Below the pieces are notes generated by a model, which made no database searches, was not told the DNA's origin, and saw only the letters and a list, made by a program, of their open reading frames with translations. Both the position numbers and the translations under genes were made by a program. From Parietichytrium sp. I65-24A (taxonomy: Eukaryota > Sar > Bigyra > Thraustochytrida > Thraustochytriidae), in contig BLSF01000024.1 of NCBI GenBank assembly GCA_012862575.1, forward strand, positions 2,843 to 66,842: a stretch of DNA of 64,000 bases, read 5' to 3'. Positions within the stretch are counted from its first letter, which is position 1. The number at the start of each line of letters is the position of its first letter. Positions 1 through 10,482 of this stretch are shown in pieces.

Positions 1-123
1 CGCCAGCCCGGAGCGCATGGCAGGCTCTCAGTGGCGGCCGCGGGGCGCTCTTCCGCTCGTTTCCTGGCACCTGCCAGGGCTTCCAGTAGGTCTCGCTCGA
101 CAAGCGCGAACACGAGCGACTAA
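1..123 (+). CDS. Possible 3' end of an unidentified gene (partial)
   Basis: Frame 1 is open from the window edge to a TAA at 121-123. It encodes about 40 residues rich in Ser, Arg and Ala. The stretch is clearly more GC-rich than the DNA after it, as expected where coding sequence ends. The product is not recognisable, the segment is short and other frames are also open here, so this is only a possibility. Confidence 0.22.
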   Translation, partial: RQPGAHGRLSVAAAGRSSARFLAPARASSRSRSTSANTSD

Positions 124-1577
124 GACCCTCCGTTCCCGCCCGCGAGGCATCGTGGTTGAGCGCGGCGGAGCTGCTCCCGGGTTCTGGAGGCTTTGGAGGC
201 CCCTCCTCCGTCCGAGCGTGGGACGACATTTGTGAGTCATCCACCCAAATAGTAGGTGCGGAAGTAGAGTTTCAGAAGACTCTGAAGAAGTGATTGTCTC
301 CAAACTCACTCAGTCACGATCTACAAATTAAAAAGTAAGCACGAAGCGCCTTTTCTCACTTTCATTTATTTATATATAATATATTGTTGAGGCTTTGGTG
401 CTGACCGCCTCCAATTTGCCGTCATTTAAAGTTGACGACCGAGCGGCTACTGCTCAATCTTGCAAGCAACCGAGTGGGCACGTCAGGACGTCGCGCAGCA
501 ATTTTTTTAAGAGGGGAAATTGGAAAACTAGGATCGCCTGGAGGCCATCGTGCAACTAGTGGGCTTATCAAACCCTCAACACGACGCCGCAAACGCTTTG
601 CTCCAGCTGCCCGCCCAAATATCCTTTTCTTTGTCTGCCCTGCCGTCTCCAAAGTTAAGGTCGTGACCTTTGTTGAGGCGAACAAAGACAAGAAGGCACA
701 CTGGATGTCAGCAGATTTCAGAAAATTAAAATTTAAAAATTGAATAATTTTTGATCATTCAACATCACAAGAAGAACAACAACGAACAAGTCATATTGCG
801 TCACTGCTGGCGCAATATGCTCTGTGTGCAAATCACCTACGGTAGTTGTTAGAGGAGGCATAGGACCACGGACGAAGTATTCGAGTGACAAATGGATTTT
901 TTCCTGAACTCCTTCGCAGTGAGAACCTCCAGGTTGAAACTGTCGAAAGAATGTGAACACTTGCAATCAGCATGAATCGTACGATTATCGTAGTACTTGG
1001 AGGTCACTGAACTGACTGGAATGGGACTTTTTAGTGAACACGAGATGGAGCTGAAAACAGCGAGCCAGCCTCGCATTCAACGAACGGGGCTGCTGAGCTG
1101 GCGAGCGCAAAATAGATCCTTCTTGACGGTGTCAACGAGAATATGTAAATGGTCCTTTTCAAATTAAAAGCGCAACGAACCTGCAATGCTGATGGGTTCA
1201 ATCAAGGTTGGCGGACTGTGAAAAAAAGAAAAAGTGCGGATTGGAATCGATGATGCAGCATAGAATGTGGGATGAAGGGTTCAACCAAGGTCGTATCCAA
1301 GAAAAAACGGCCTCGCCAAATTCAGTCTTTCGGCAAAAGAGTCCCAGAAAGACTGGGCAATGCGCAGAGACATTTCGCATCGTACTCGAGCGAGCGTTGA
1401 TCCGGGGAAACAAACACATCGGCCCAAAATCCTCAACTTTGTAAATGTTCCAGTCAAATCCAAAACCAAAACACAACAAGAAACACTTGCACATCCAAAC
1501 AAAGAAAAGCGAAGAAAAGCAACTAAAAAGTTTGCAAAAGCCCCCACCGAAGAAATTTTGATTTGAGAAGGAGAAAG
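124..1577. other. Gene-free stretch
   Basis: No reading frame here shows a domain or convincing coding character. An AT-rich block with a TATA-like run lies near 364-386, and the last 150 bases before the vanin-like gene are A-rich. I see no RNA gene or mobile element. Confidence 0.5.
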
Positions 1578-3416
1578 ATGAAGACGACTAGTGTGCTAGT
1601 GTTTATGCTGTCCGCAACTACTCTTAGCGAAGGGAGACGCTTCAATGAAAAGCCCGCAACAAGCGTCCCGGCTGGCCACTTTCGGGTCGCCTCCGCTAGT
1701 TGGCAGTACGATGCCCGCGCTACTCTGGAAGGTTACCTCAATTCCACGAGAGGGATGATTGAAATCATTGAAGAGGCTGCGGCCGATGGAGCGCAGTTGA
1801 TCATTTTTCCCGAAACAAGCTTGAACACGCCCTCTTCTTTGACTGCGACCTGCACCTGGGAGACTGCTCTAGAGACGCGAGCAGAATACATTCCAGAGAT
1901 CAGCAACAGCTCGCAAGCAGACTTTGAGCTACCTTGCTCTGCAGGATCATGGAACAATCGCCCGATTTCGCAGCTCCTCTCTTGCGCAGCAAGGAAGAAC
2001 CAAATTTATGTCTCTGCGACCATGTACACGAGCCAGCCCTGCTCAAGGGAGCACGTTGGCGACCTTTGCCCTCCAGGTGATGTCATGGTTTTCAACACCA
2101 TTGTCACTTTCAACCATCGTGGAGAGCTCGTGGGCAGATACTTTAAGAGAAGTCTCGCGGAGGAGGCTCCGATGGCAGTGCAACCAACGCCTCTGACCCT
2201 TGCTCACTACCCGGATAACCCCATCCTTCGCACAGAGTTTGGCGTGGACTTTGGTCTGTTGATCTGCAATGATTTCTTTCAGCCGCACCCAATCGACTCG
2301 TATGTTTCCAGCGGCATCACCAACTTTTTATGGAGCAACGAGGCGATGAACACACCTACAACTGGCACTCAAATTGGCTTTGCGCAGGGGTTTTCTGCAT
2401 CACAGGGAGTAAATATGGCTGCTTCCGGTGCCGCATACGGAGCAAATGGAGTGGGCCTCTTTTCGCAAGGTAGCCCTGTGGCAATGCACTCTGAGCCAGA
2501 TCTGTGCACAAATCACGATCTCGCCACCATTGACCCAAGATGCCTCGGTTACGTTGTTGGTGATCTGCCTGTGCAACTGAAACCAAAACCGGAATTCTAC
2601 GACGCGCCAGAGCTTGGCGTTCCACAAATCAAGGAAACAGTTCCTTGCTACTCGTTCCAGCAGAATGTGTACTCTCATTTATTCTCGAGCACGGAAAACC
2701 TTACCGCAAGTGAGTATGATGAATTCTCAAAGAGGTCTGGAATGGATGGTGAGTGCGCCCTCTTGCAAGCTGACGCCAATCAAACCATTCACGCTCAAAT
2801 CTCAAATAGCGATGGAACGAAATGCACAGTTCGTGCGACACTTGCCGCCTCAAGCTCTCAGGAGTTTGTTCTGAGAATTGGATCGCTCCCTTCCATTCTT
2901 CGCACGCCTTGCCGGGGACCTGTCAATCTGTGCTCCTTCATTTCGCGGGACTCCTTCCAGAGCGCAAACATCGTCGGGCAAAGTACTGACTTTCTTGACT
3001 TTGAACTGACGCAGGAGATCTCCTCCGATGCGAACCCAATGGACAGACCTTCTGCGCAGATTGTGGGATCCCGAGGCATTACGAAACCTTTTGGGGCTCA
3101 GATTCGCATGATCGCAAATGAGGCCCGAACCTCCACAAGTTTGCGCGCCAGCTCTGACATCACCATTGCACATGTCGCTATGTTCAAGAACGCCGCTCCG
3201 GGGCTCTGGCCAGCTTGCAAGCAGTGCTTTGACACTTCGCAGGGCTATCCGCATGGCGAAGCTACATCTTCCTTTCCTCCACCAACCGCGAACAGCACCT
3301 CGGTGGACAAAGCTCTCTACAACACAATGTGCGTTGAGTGCAACAACCCGCAGGGTTTCCTGGCCGCGCCAGAATGGCCTCCAAAGTGGGCTACCTTGAA
3401 TGTAACTGCCCTTTAG
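1578..3416 (+). CDS. Vanin/biotinidase-like secreted amidase (nitrilase superfamily)
   Basis: The 612-residue protein has a short hydrophobic N-terminus (residues 5-20) that looks like a signal peptide, then a carbon-nitrogen hydrolase domain. The nitrilase catalytic triad is visible: Glu79 in the FPETSLN block, Lys190 in GRYFKRSL and Cys230 in LLICNDFF. The region after the hydrolase domain is long and cysteine-containing, as in vanin and biotinidase, and several N-glycosylation sequons are present. Members of that family hydrolyse pantetheine or biotinyl amides outside the cell or at its surface; the substrate here is inferred only. The first ATG is at 1578, because the frame upstream of it opens only with TTG. 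A polyadenylation-like AATAAA lies at 3434-3439, shortly after the stop. The gene is intronless. Confidence 0.85.
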   Translation: MKTTSVLVFMLSATTLSEGRRFNEKPATSVPAGHFRVASASWQYDARATLEGYLNSTRGMIEIIEEAAADGAQLIIFPETSLNTPSSLTATCTWETALETRAEYIPEISNSSQADFELPCSAGSWNNRPISQLLSCAARKNQIYVSATMYTSQPCSREHVGDLCPPGDVMVFNTIVTFNHRGELVGRYFKRSLAEEAPMAVQPTPLTLAHYPDNPILRTEFGVDFGLLICNDFFQPHPIDSYVSSGITNFLWSNEAMNTPTTGTQIGFAQGFSASQGVNMAASGAAYGANGVGLFSQGSPVAMHSEPDLCTNHDLATIDPRCLGYVVGDLPVQLKPKPEFYDAPELGVPQIKETVPCYSFQQNVYSHLFSSTENLTASEYDEFSKRSGMDGECALLQADANQTIHAQISNSDGTKCTVRATLAASSSQEFVLRIGSLPSILRTPCRGPVNLCSFISRDSFQSANIVGQSTDFLDFELTQEISSDANPMDRPSAQIVGSRGITKPFGAQIRMIANEARTSTSLRASSDITIAHVAMFKNAAPGLWPACKQCFDTSQGYPHGEATSSFPPPTANSTSVDKALYNTMCVECNNPQGFLAAPEWPPKWATLNVTAL

Positions 3417-4218
3417 ACAAATCACATAACACAAATAAAGTAAAAAAACCGTCAGCTCATCTTACAGACAACAATAGCGCAGCACAATTGGCGCCCGACC
3501 CATCTCTTGTTCGATGTTCATTAGCATAAATAATTTTACAAAACAATTTTGAGTTGTGAAAATCATTGACAGTGAGTGCGTGCGAAAACGTTTAAGTTCA
3601 ACATTCTATCCCCTCTCCAGCCACGGTAGCCTCCTCATTAACGCTTATTTATAAGGTGCAACCGAAGGGTTCCTCCAGGCCCGAGACGATTCTAGCGGTA
3701 TAGTTAAGGTCTCACCAGTGCACACCACCAGTCGTGAGACCTTTGGGAAGTAAGGAATAGAGTGTTTCTATCATCTATCCGTACGGTCGATCCAACGAGT
3801 ACCTAGAATTTAGATAGGGCTTGGTTGGACTTCTGTGATCTTCTGGGGGTTGTTCCTGATAACCGTACTTCAAACCATAGGCCGAATTCTTGCAGTTGAT
3901 TCTTATTTTTAGGAGACAGTCGCACCTCGAAGAATGGAAGAACAACGCCACTGCTCCTTGATTCATGAAGAATGTGAGACAAGAAGAGACGCCACAGGTA
4001 CAGATTCTGTGGGTAAACATAAGAGCTGACCGCGAATCTGCTCGACTGCTGTAAGCAGTGTTGCTATCGGCAAAGGTATCATTAGGTATGTTTGCGGCAC
4101 GGTCCAATGTGAAGCGACAGTTCCAGAATTGCTTGGCCCATCAGTCCTCACAGTACGAACGTGGCGCTTGGTAAGCAAGCACGCAGCTGGCGGAGGCAGA
4201 CCGGCGGGCTTGTCTGCG
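3417..4218. other. Gene-free stretch with an inverted repeat
   Basis: This spacer begins with the 3' end signals of the vanin-like gene (AATAAA at 3434-3439) and holds a perfect 10-bp inverted repeat at 3706-3743. No coding potential was seen. The frame leading into the next gene is open upstream of its ATG but has no earlier ATG. Confidence 0.5.
3706..3743. repeat. Perfect 10-bp inverted repeat with 18-nt loop
   Basis: AAGGTCTCAC at 3706-3715 is repeated in reverse complement as GTGAGACCTT at 3734-3743. Transcribed on either strand it would form a 10-bp hairpin with an 18-nt loop. It lies mid-way between two plus-strand genes, is not followed by a T-run, and has no tRNA or known ncRNA fold that I recognise. 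Confidence 0.6.
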
Positions 4219-5799
4219 ATGTCCAAGCTGTCGCTAAAATGGCGCAGGTTTCAGGCGTCCACGTGGGTGAACGTGTTCCCGGTGTTTGTGAGCTCGTTCT
4301 TCGGGTATTCGATGCTCTCAGTCATCTTTAATGTGATCTTGGCGTACGGCTTGTGCTGGATCAAGCTCACCGACGATCAGCTGGAGAGCCTCCGTGAGCC
4401 CGAGTGCATATTTGCGTGCTCCCTCGTGTTCTCGGGGGACTCTGACGAGGCCCGGGCAATTGTGGGGCTGCTGAGTGGCGCAGCAATCTCAGTGTCAACA
4501 TTGACGTTCTCCCTCATCGTCATCGCGCTTCAGATGACGGCTGTAAACTACACGCCTCGCTTACTGGAAGGCTTCTTGCAGGATCCTGTGTACAAAGTCG
4601 CGATGGCGGTGTACATCGGGACCTTCGCCTATTGTTTCATTGTCTTGGAGAACATCGAAATCAGTGAAGTACCGCTTGTGGCCGTCAATTTCTTGAAAGT
4701 TCATCTAGTTGTACTAGTCATCACATTCGTTCACTTTGTAGAGTACTTTGTGACTAATATGCGGCTGGAAAAGATCTTGCTCAAGGCAGCAGCGAACGCA
4801 CACGGTGCTATCGGCCGGTTGGGCAGGATCAAAGAAGAGCAGGACCCTGACTCGGCAACGGTAGACATGTCCTCGTCTCAACTGAAGGTGTCAAAGAGCG
4901 CGTTCCGAATTTTAGCGCTTGCCAATGGATACGTTGTGGATTGGCACCTCGAATCCATAAAGTGCGAAATCTCTCAAGTTGGTTGCAGACTTCGATATCA
5001 GTGCCACGCTGGGGACTACATTACCAAAGGTACCCTCATAGCTTGGGCTTGGCCAGCAGATGGCGACTGGAGCGCAGTGCAGAAGAGAGCTCAGCAAGAG
5101 GGCATCATTGGTAGTCACACCGACCTTGAAGACTACCTGAGTGTTGTGACCAACCGTGGATTTCGTCTTGAGCAATCCCGGGAGGGGCCGCTCGACGTTG
5201 CTCTGGGCATTCGCGAGCTTTCTGACATTGCGGTGCGCGTTCTGTCCCCAGGAATAAACGATCCGCAAAGCGCGGTGCAGGTATTGGATGCACTTAGCGG
5301 TGTCTTCTCTGACCTGGCACTCTCCGCGCTTGCTGATGTTATGGTGTATGACGAAGATGACGAGCTGATAGTTCTGGCTCCTTGTAGGGATTTCTCCTTT
5401 CTTCTGTCCATTTGCATGGACCCGGTGCGAACCTACGGGAGCTCGGATATGAGCGTGACACGGCGAGCAATAGTCTTTCTTGGAGATGTAGGGTGCATTT
5501 GTGCTCGCTCCAAGCAGCGCGAACGCGTGGAAGTTGTGAAAGCGCAAATCGAAAGGTGGATAACCATCCTAAAACGAAAATTTAGTGACGACAGTGACGA
5601 AGTGGAGCGAATGATGAAAGTCGTAGAGCAGGTCTCTCACTTGATTGACGAAGCATCGAGTCGCTACGTTCACCAGACAAAAAATCCAGAGCATGAGCAA
5701 GAACGCAAGGATGACGCCGACGTGGATGGTGCTGAGGATGAAACTGCTCGCAAAGCCGAACGAGAAAAGAGTCGATCCGGCCCGATTGAAGACGAGTGA
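4219..5799 (+). CDS. DUF2254-family membrane protein
   Basis: The 526-residue protein has the layout of the DUF2254 family. There are four hydrophobic segments in the first 190 residues (about 18-50, 82-107, 125-145 and 160-182), then a soluble C-terminal region. Two family-diagnostic blocks are visible: the second membrane segment running into NYTPRLLEGF with GTFAYCFIVL after it, and a C-terminal block around residue 343 containing LSPGINDPQ. The function of the family is unknown; it is found mainly in bacteria, so a bacterial origin by transfer is plausible but unproven. The C-terminus is charged (Asp/Glu/Lys-rich) and cytoplasmic-like. I chose the ATG at 4219; the frame extends upstream to 4129 but only from a TTG. 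Confidence 0.85.
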   Translation: MSKLSLKWRRFQASTWVNVFPVFVSSFFGYSMLSVIFNVILAYGLCWIKLTDDQLESLREPECIFACSLVFSGDSDEARAIVGLLSGAAISVSTLTFSLIVIALQMTAVNYTPRLLEGFLQDPVYKVAMAVYIGTFAYCFIVLENIEISEVPLVAVNFLKVHLVVLVITFVHFVEYFVTNMRLEKILLKAAANAHGAIGRLGRIKEEQDPDSATVDMSSSQLKVSKSAFRILALANGYVVDWHLESIKCEISQVGCRLRYQCHAGDYITKGTLIAWAWPADGDWSAVQKRAQQEGIIGSHTDLEDYLSVVTNRGFRLEQSREGPLDVALGIRELSDIAVRVLSPGINDPQSAVQVLDALSGVFSDLALSALADVMVYDEDDELIVLAPCRDFSFLLSICMDPVRTYGSSDMSVTRRAIVFLGDVGCICARSKQRERVEVVKAQIERWITILKRKFSDDSDEVERMMKVVEQVSHLIDEASSRYVHQTKNPEHEQERKDDADVDGAEDETARKAEREKSRSGPIEDE

Positions 5800-7011
5800 A
5801 ATGCTTTGTTGCTGTAGCAATGTACGCGCCCACATGAGCATCAAAGTTTATGTATTTTAAACAGATAATAATAATAAGGTCAAGAGGGAAAACTTCATCT
5901 GATTCGAGAGATGACGAAGCAAAATCCATGACAATCGTCAACCCAGGCGCATGCGTGTACACTTTTGCGCTCGGAGGTCGCCTGTGCAAGGTGTGCGATG
6001 GCCTTTAAACACAAAAAGTGCACTGGCAGCTCCATGTCAATTCCAAATCATCGTTGTTTTTTATTTGTTCTACATCGAAAATATGAACTCAATGTCAAGA
6101 AGGAACTGGGCCCATCCGGCTCCCTGTACCAGACTAGCAGCAAGTATGGCATTGAGAGTGCGGGTCATGAGGTCAATTTCGTCTGTAGGTTCAAAATATT
6201 CGGTAAGTAGAAATTCCATACGCCATCTCCATGCGAAAATCGTGGCAAGAAGAATTGTTCAAAAGTTCTCCCAAATTAAATAGAATTTCCTATCAGATTT
6301 TGAAATGAAAACCTCCTAGTGTATTTAGTTCTTTTTCGTACCCATGGTAGAACGAGAAGCCTATTAAAGTTTAAGATGAGTACATTTGGTGGGATTTTTG
6401 AGTCGTGCTTACTGTTAGTCGAAACACTCAGTAATAAGGGCAACCTGGGCAACCTGGTCCAAAATTTTGCAGAGGGTTATTCGAGGGTGGGCGAACTTGA
6501 GTAAATGTTTCCTAATGGATACTTTTAAAAAAAGAGAGGGCGAAGCTACCCTGCTCGGTACTTCAGTTGGGGCCTGGGGCAAGAGGAAGATTCGCGTCTT
6601 TGTTGTGGTAAAAGTTATGGGATTCTTTGCGCGAGGACGCATGAGACTTAGAGCTTGGCGAGAAGAGGATCTTGTTTGGCGATCCGGAAAACACGCGGTA
6701 TGACTTTCCGCTCGCACAAAACGTACAACTTGGATTGCCGCAAGTGCTGCGTGCAGAATATGTCATGAGTCAACAGAAAACGGATTCCAGAGCCCAAAGC
6801 GAAGGTCGTATGCGGAGCTTCAACAAGAGCTCCACAAGCCACTTGTTTTACTTGCTCGCAAATTCTACTTATCTCACTTTCTTCAATCTACTGCCATTTT
6901 CACTTAATCGAAAACTCTACCAATGGTGTTTGGTTGAACTTCCTACCAAATTCGAAAGCATAAAAATCCTACTTATTTTACTTGATCAGAACTACTCTTA
7001 GCTTTTCTTAT
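5800..7011. other. Gene-free stretch between convergent genes
   Basis: The DUF2254 gene and the next, minus-strand gene converge on this 1.2-kb interval. A short TAA-rich run lies near 5865-5877. The frames here are short, AT-rich in codon choice and without domains. Nothing else was recognised. Confidence 0.45.
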
Positions 7012-8412
7012 TTATTGCTTTAATGACATGTTCGACCAATTCTGCTCAGGAGTCCCACCAAGATTTCTCTCCGAATTTCTACCATATTTTGGACCTACAG
7101 ACGAAGTTCCTTCAGACGCAGGCGATGCTTGAAACTTCTCCTTCCTGACATGAGCGAATCTCACATCGCATATCGTAGCTGCCTTCAAGCATTTGTCATT
7201 CATTTGAACATGCACATCTCCATCTTCCACGTAAGCTATGGCCCAGGGTTCATCGAGATCTTTGATGCTGTCTGACCGCGAATCCTGCGGCGCCCAGCGG
7301 ATCCTGTCATGCGAGTACTGAATCAAGCGCACAAGATCGTAATTGGTCATGTTTGCATTCATCGAAGATTTTTCAAAGGTGAGAGTGTACAACAGATCCT
7401 CCGAATTAATGTCACAGATTGCCTCGACAAGACTACACACTGAAGCCCCTCGTTTGCTCATGGTTCTCTCCAGGCTATCGTCCCTGTCGTCTTGTACAGC
7501 TACGGCGCTTTTCTTCAAGATCCGTGAATTGATGTAGCTGATCAAAAGTGTGCTTGTCGGGTATCCCACGACACAAATCAAGTATAGCGGTTTTGATAGA
7601 ACGGGCATGACCCCGTAGTGGATGACTGAAAGTAGCAAATATATGCCCAAGAGCAGAAAAACCAGCTTTGGTTGCAACGGCGCGAGAAGCTCAGAGTAAA
7701 CATCCCATCGAAAAATTCCAAACACTACTTTGTGCCTCCGCACGCCGCCATGTAGGTGAAATGCTGTCAGAGCGAGAATCATCAAGCCCTCCGCGCAAGC
7801 AGCGCAATGGGCGAATGCCATCAGAACCTGTACATAGCCTGTCGAGCCGAGATTGTCCATATTGTCCATAAAGAAACCTGAAGAATATCGGAGATAGGAA
7901 ATCAGAGAGATGGTAGATACAAAACTCCACGGCCCGGCTGCCCCTCCTGAGATGATGATGAACATAATAAAGTCGAAAAGATCTACTCTTCCAAGTGTCA
8001 GACGCGTTTTACTGCCATCCTTCGCTTTCAGGACGACGAATCGGCCTTCAGCGAAATATTTCTGAACGGTGAGACCAAGCTTGATTGGGTGGATGACAAA
8101 ACCTATCCACTCGAAAAAATTCAGAAAGTCGCAACGTGGAATATACTCGGAGTTGCACTCTTCTATAACCTCGGTCACATTCTGGTCGGGGTCTAGAATG
8201 ATGCAATTCTCGGCGTTGTATCCGAGCGCATCCATGATAATGATGGTCGGGTTTGCACTTGTACAGAACTCATCGATTGAGAGACCTCCTGCGAGAATAT
8301 GTGCCGTGCGCAGGTATATATTCACCCCTACAAATGTCATCGGAATCGCAAAGAGCAGAGCCAAGAGCTGCCCTGCGAGCATGAGCACCTTGAGTGCGTG
8401 CGGAGACTTCAT
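7012..8412 (-). CDS. Orphan polytopic membrane protein
   Basis: This 466-residue protein has no family I recognise. It shows about six hydrophobic segments: one near the N-terminus (roughly residues 8-30), then segments in the middle separated by short charged loops. A cysteine-bearing loop containing DEFC and CDFLNFFEW-type patches lies between the first two and could be extracellular. The C-terminal 150 residues are soluble and polar, with many Ser, Asp and Lys, and probably cytoplasmic. The chosen start is the first ATG (8410-8412); the frame runs further upstream only from a TTG. It is convergent with the DUF2254 gene. A receptor-like or channel-accessory role would be guesswork. Confidence 0.7.
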   Translation of the reverse strand: MKSPHALKVLMLAGQLLALLFAIPMTFVGVNIYLRTAHILAGGLSIDEFCTSANPTIIIMDALGYNAENCIILDPDQNVTEVIEECNSEYIPRCDFLNFFEWIGFVIHPIKLGLTVQKYFAEGRFVVLKAKDGSKTRLTLGRVDLFDFIMFIIISGGAAGPWSFVSTISLISYLRYSSGFFMDNMDNLGSTGYVQVLMAFAHCAACAEGLMILALTAFHLHGGVRRHKVVFGIFRWDVYSELLAPLQPKLVFLLLGIYLLLSVIHYGVMPVLSKPLYLICVVGYPTSTLLISYINSRILKKSAVAVQDDRDDSLERTMSKRGASVCSLVEAICDINSEDLLYTLTFEKSSMNANMTNYDLVRLIQYSHDRIRWAPQDSRSDSIKDLDEPWAIAYVEDGDVHVQMNDKCLKAATICDVRFAHVRKEKFQASPASEGTSSVGPKYGRNSERNLGGTPEQNWSNMSLKQ

Positions 8413-10482
8413 TCTTGCGGAGAGGAAGCAGTGCTGGCTGCTCTCCAACTACCTCGGCTGTCTGCGGAGCGCGACGAAGTGCACGGCACCTGATGTGGGG
8501 AAGGAGCCCTTTTCGGGTTGTGAATCGGGACTGGAGCTCAAAAGTTTCTCTTCTACTTCGCTTTATTACGTTCCCAGACTGAGCGTAGCACTCAACGATC
8601 TTCTGTCAAAATGAACTCCTCAGATTGACTCTAGCACAGAGTGCAGCATCACATTACGCCCTCGCCACTTGTGCGCCAACAGCAATTCTTGAATCGTCGG
8701 ATTGGAAAAGTCGTATCGCTCGCTACTGTCGTAAAAGTCGTTGAGGTTTCGGGCAGAACGAAATGCGACGTCTCGCAGTGTGCTGAGTAGTGTTGCACAG
8801 CAGATGTTTCTAGTTTGCGACCTCCTCTTTGCGAGTCAAAAAGAGCCCGCCTTAGGCCTTTTCTAGCGATAGTAGTACCGGATAACTCTGCGGTTTACTG
8901 CACCCTGTCTCAGTTGACGCATAGGCCAAAAAACTTCGTGGGCTGTTTGATTGAAAGATCCGGTTGCTGCACCGCAGTCGCGGTGAAGGTGTATGCACGA
9001 CTTTGAAACCGCAGCATGAGGGACACCGTCGTCGTGCCATGATGATCGCAAGATTTGGTTTGGTTTGGTGCTCCATTGATTTTTTTTCACCATCGTGGAT
9101 GAAGGCATGTGACGCATGCTCTGAAGATACGACGGAAACCTATAAAATCGAGGTAGTTGTCCTCTTCCAGAATTTGTACGCAATTTGTATTTTTGTGGGA
9201 CGCAATATAGCGGCTGGTCACCGATCTCCGCCGCTACATCCTGGCTGTCATTGCCACCAAACTCTCTGACCGCCGAACTTTGTGGGAATGTTTTTACTGT
9301 TAGTTAGACCTTGGCACCTCCATAGATAATCTCACCAAATCATCTCTCGCCAGTTTTGCTTTCCCTGAAAAATTCCTATCGCTGATCAACAAAACAAAAC
9401 TCTTTTGTTTGAGCGGCGCTGGGAATATCCGCCTCTCTGACCGCCGAACTTTGTGGGAATGGTCTTACTGTTAGTTAGACCTTGGCACTTCCATAGATAA
9501 TCTCACCAAATCATCTCTCGCCAGTTTTGGTTTCCCCTGAAAAATTCCTATCGCTGATCAACAAAACAAAACTCTTTTTGTTTTGAGCGGCGCTGGGAAT
9601 ATCCGCCTCTCTGTCCCGCGTACTGGTACCATTTTCCAAAATCCGAATTATAAAATCGATATGTTTTGCGCGGCCTTCAACTTCCAGCTCATGTGCCCTC
9701 AACGGATTTATTTTCTGCTCCTACTTCTCTTGACTACATTAAAGACTAATAGTGCCAGGCCTTCCCTCTATAGTATACCGCTATGACATTTTTTATGACA
9801 CTAGCTATTGGCGCAAGCCACAGTGGTACTTTTCGTTTTGTTTCGCGCAATGCGAGCTTGGCACTCTCGCGAAGGGTTAAAGTGTGGAGCATGGGCGCAT
9901 TTATTCGGCGTGCCTCTTCATCGTGCCAAGTGTAATGGCAAAAATGTTACCGCTACGATACAGCTCCTATAGATAGCTCTAACCTGATTATCGTTCCTGG
10001 TTTTCAGTCGCGTCTGCTAAAACTGCGAGTTTTTGAAGAACAAAAGAATCGCATAAATGTGACCATCGTCAACCGTGATGTTTGCGCACAACGCGCTGCG
10101 TTATGAAAAAATACTGAGAAAGGCAAATTGATTTTTGTATTCCAGGGTCCGCAATTCCCCTCCTGTCATTTTTTACTATTTCTTTCACCGCAAGTGGTAG
10201 AGGTTTGTATAGGCAGTATTATGGACACTAACAGTGTTACTCCCCGCAAGGCGGAAACAGATAGGCTTCTATTAGGTTCTCCGGTAGCCCCACCTACTTT
10301 GAAGAGAGCGGCATACGCAGCGGGCAATGTGTGCGCAGAGCTACTGTATGTTGGCGTAAGAGTGCTTAGAGCACGAGTATGCGCGGAGCGCTGTGAACTG
10401 TACGGTTTTGCCCAGCGAGCGCGTCTCTGACTCGTAGTTTCTGCGGGGTAGACAGAACTGAATTGTCTAGCTGATTTGTTCA
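8413..10482. other. Long gene-free stretch
   Basis: This 2.1-kb interval lies between divergently transcribed genes and should hold both promoters. It contains the 171/174-bp tandem repeat at 9262-9606. Small frames, such as one starting at 10221, lack any recognisable domain. No RNA gene was identified. Confidence 0.45.
9262..9606. repeat. Two-unit tandem direct repeat (171 and 174 bp)
   Basis: The unit beginning CTCTCTGACCGCCGAAC at 9262 is repeated from 9433 with only a few substitutions and single-base length changes in homopolymers. A third partial start, CTCTCTG, follows at 9607. High identity indicates a recent duplication. The unit has no coding frame conserved between copies and no terminal inverted repeats. 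Confidence 0.85.

Noticed and set aside
10128-10430. 100-codon ORF just upstream of the glycosyltransferase
   Set aside because: No recognisable protein features and overlapping open frames on the other strand; probably 5' flank.
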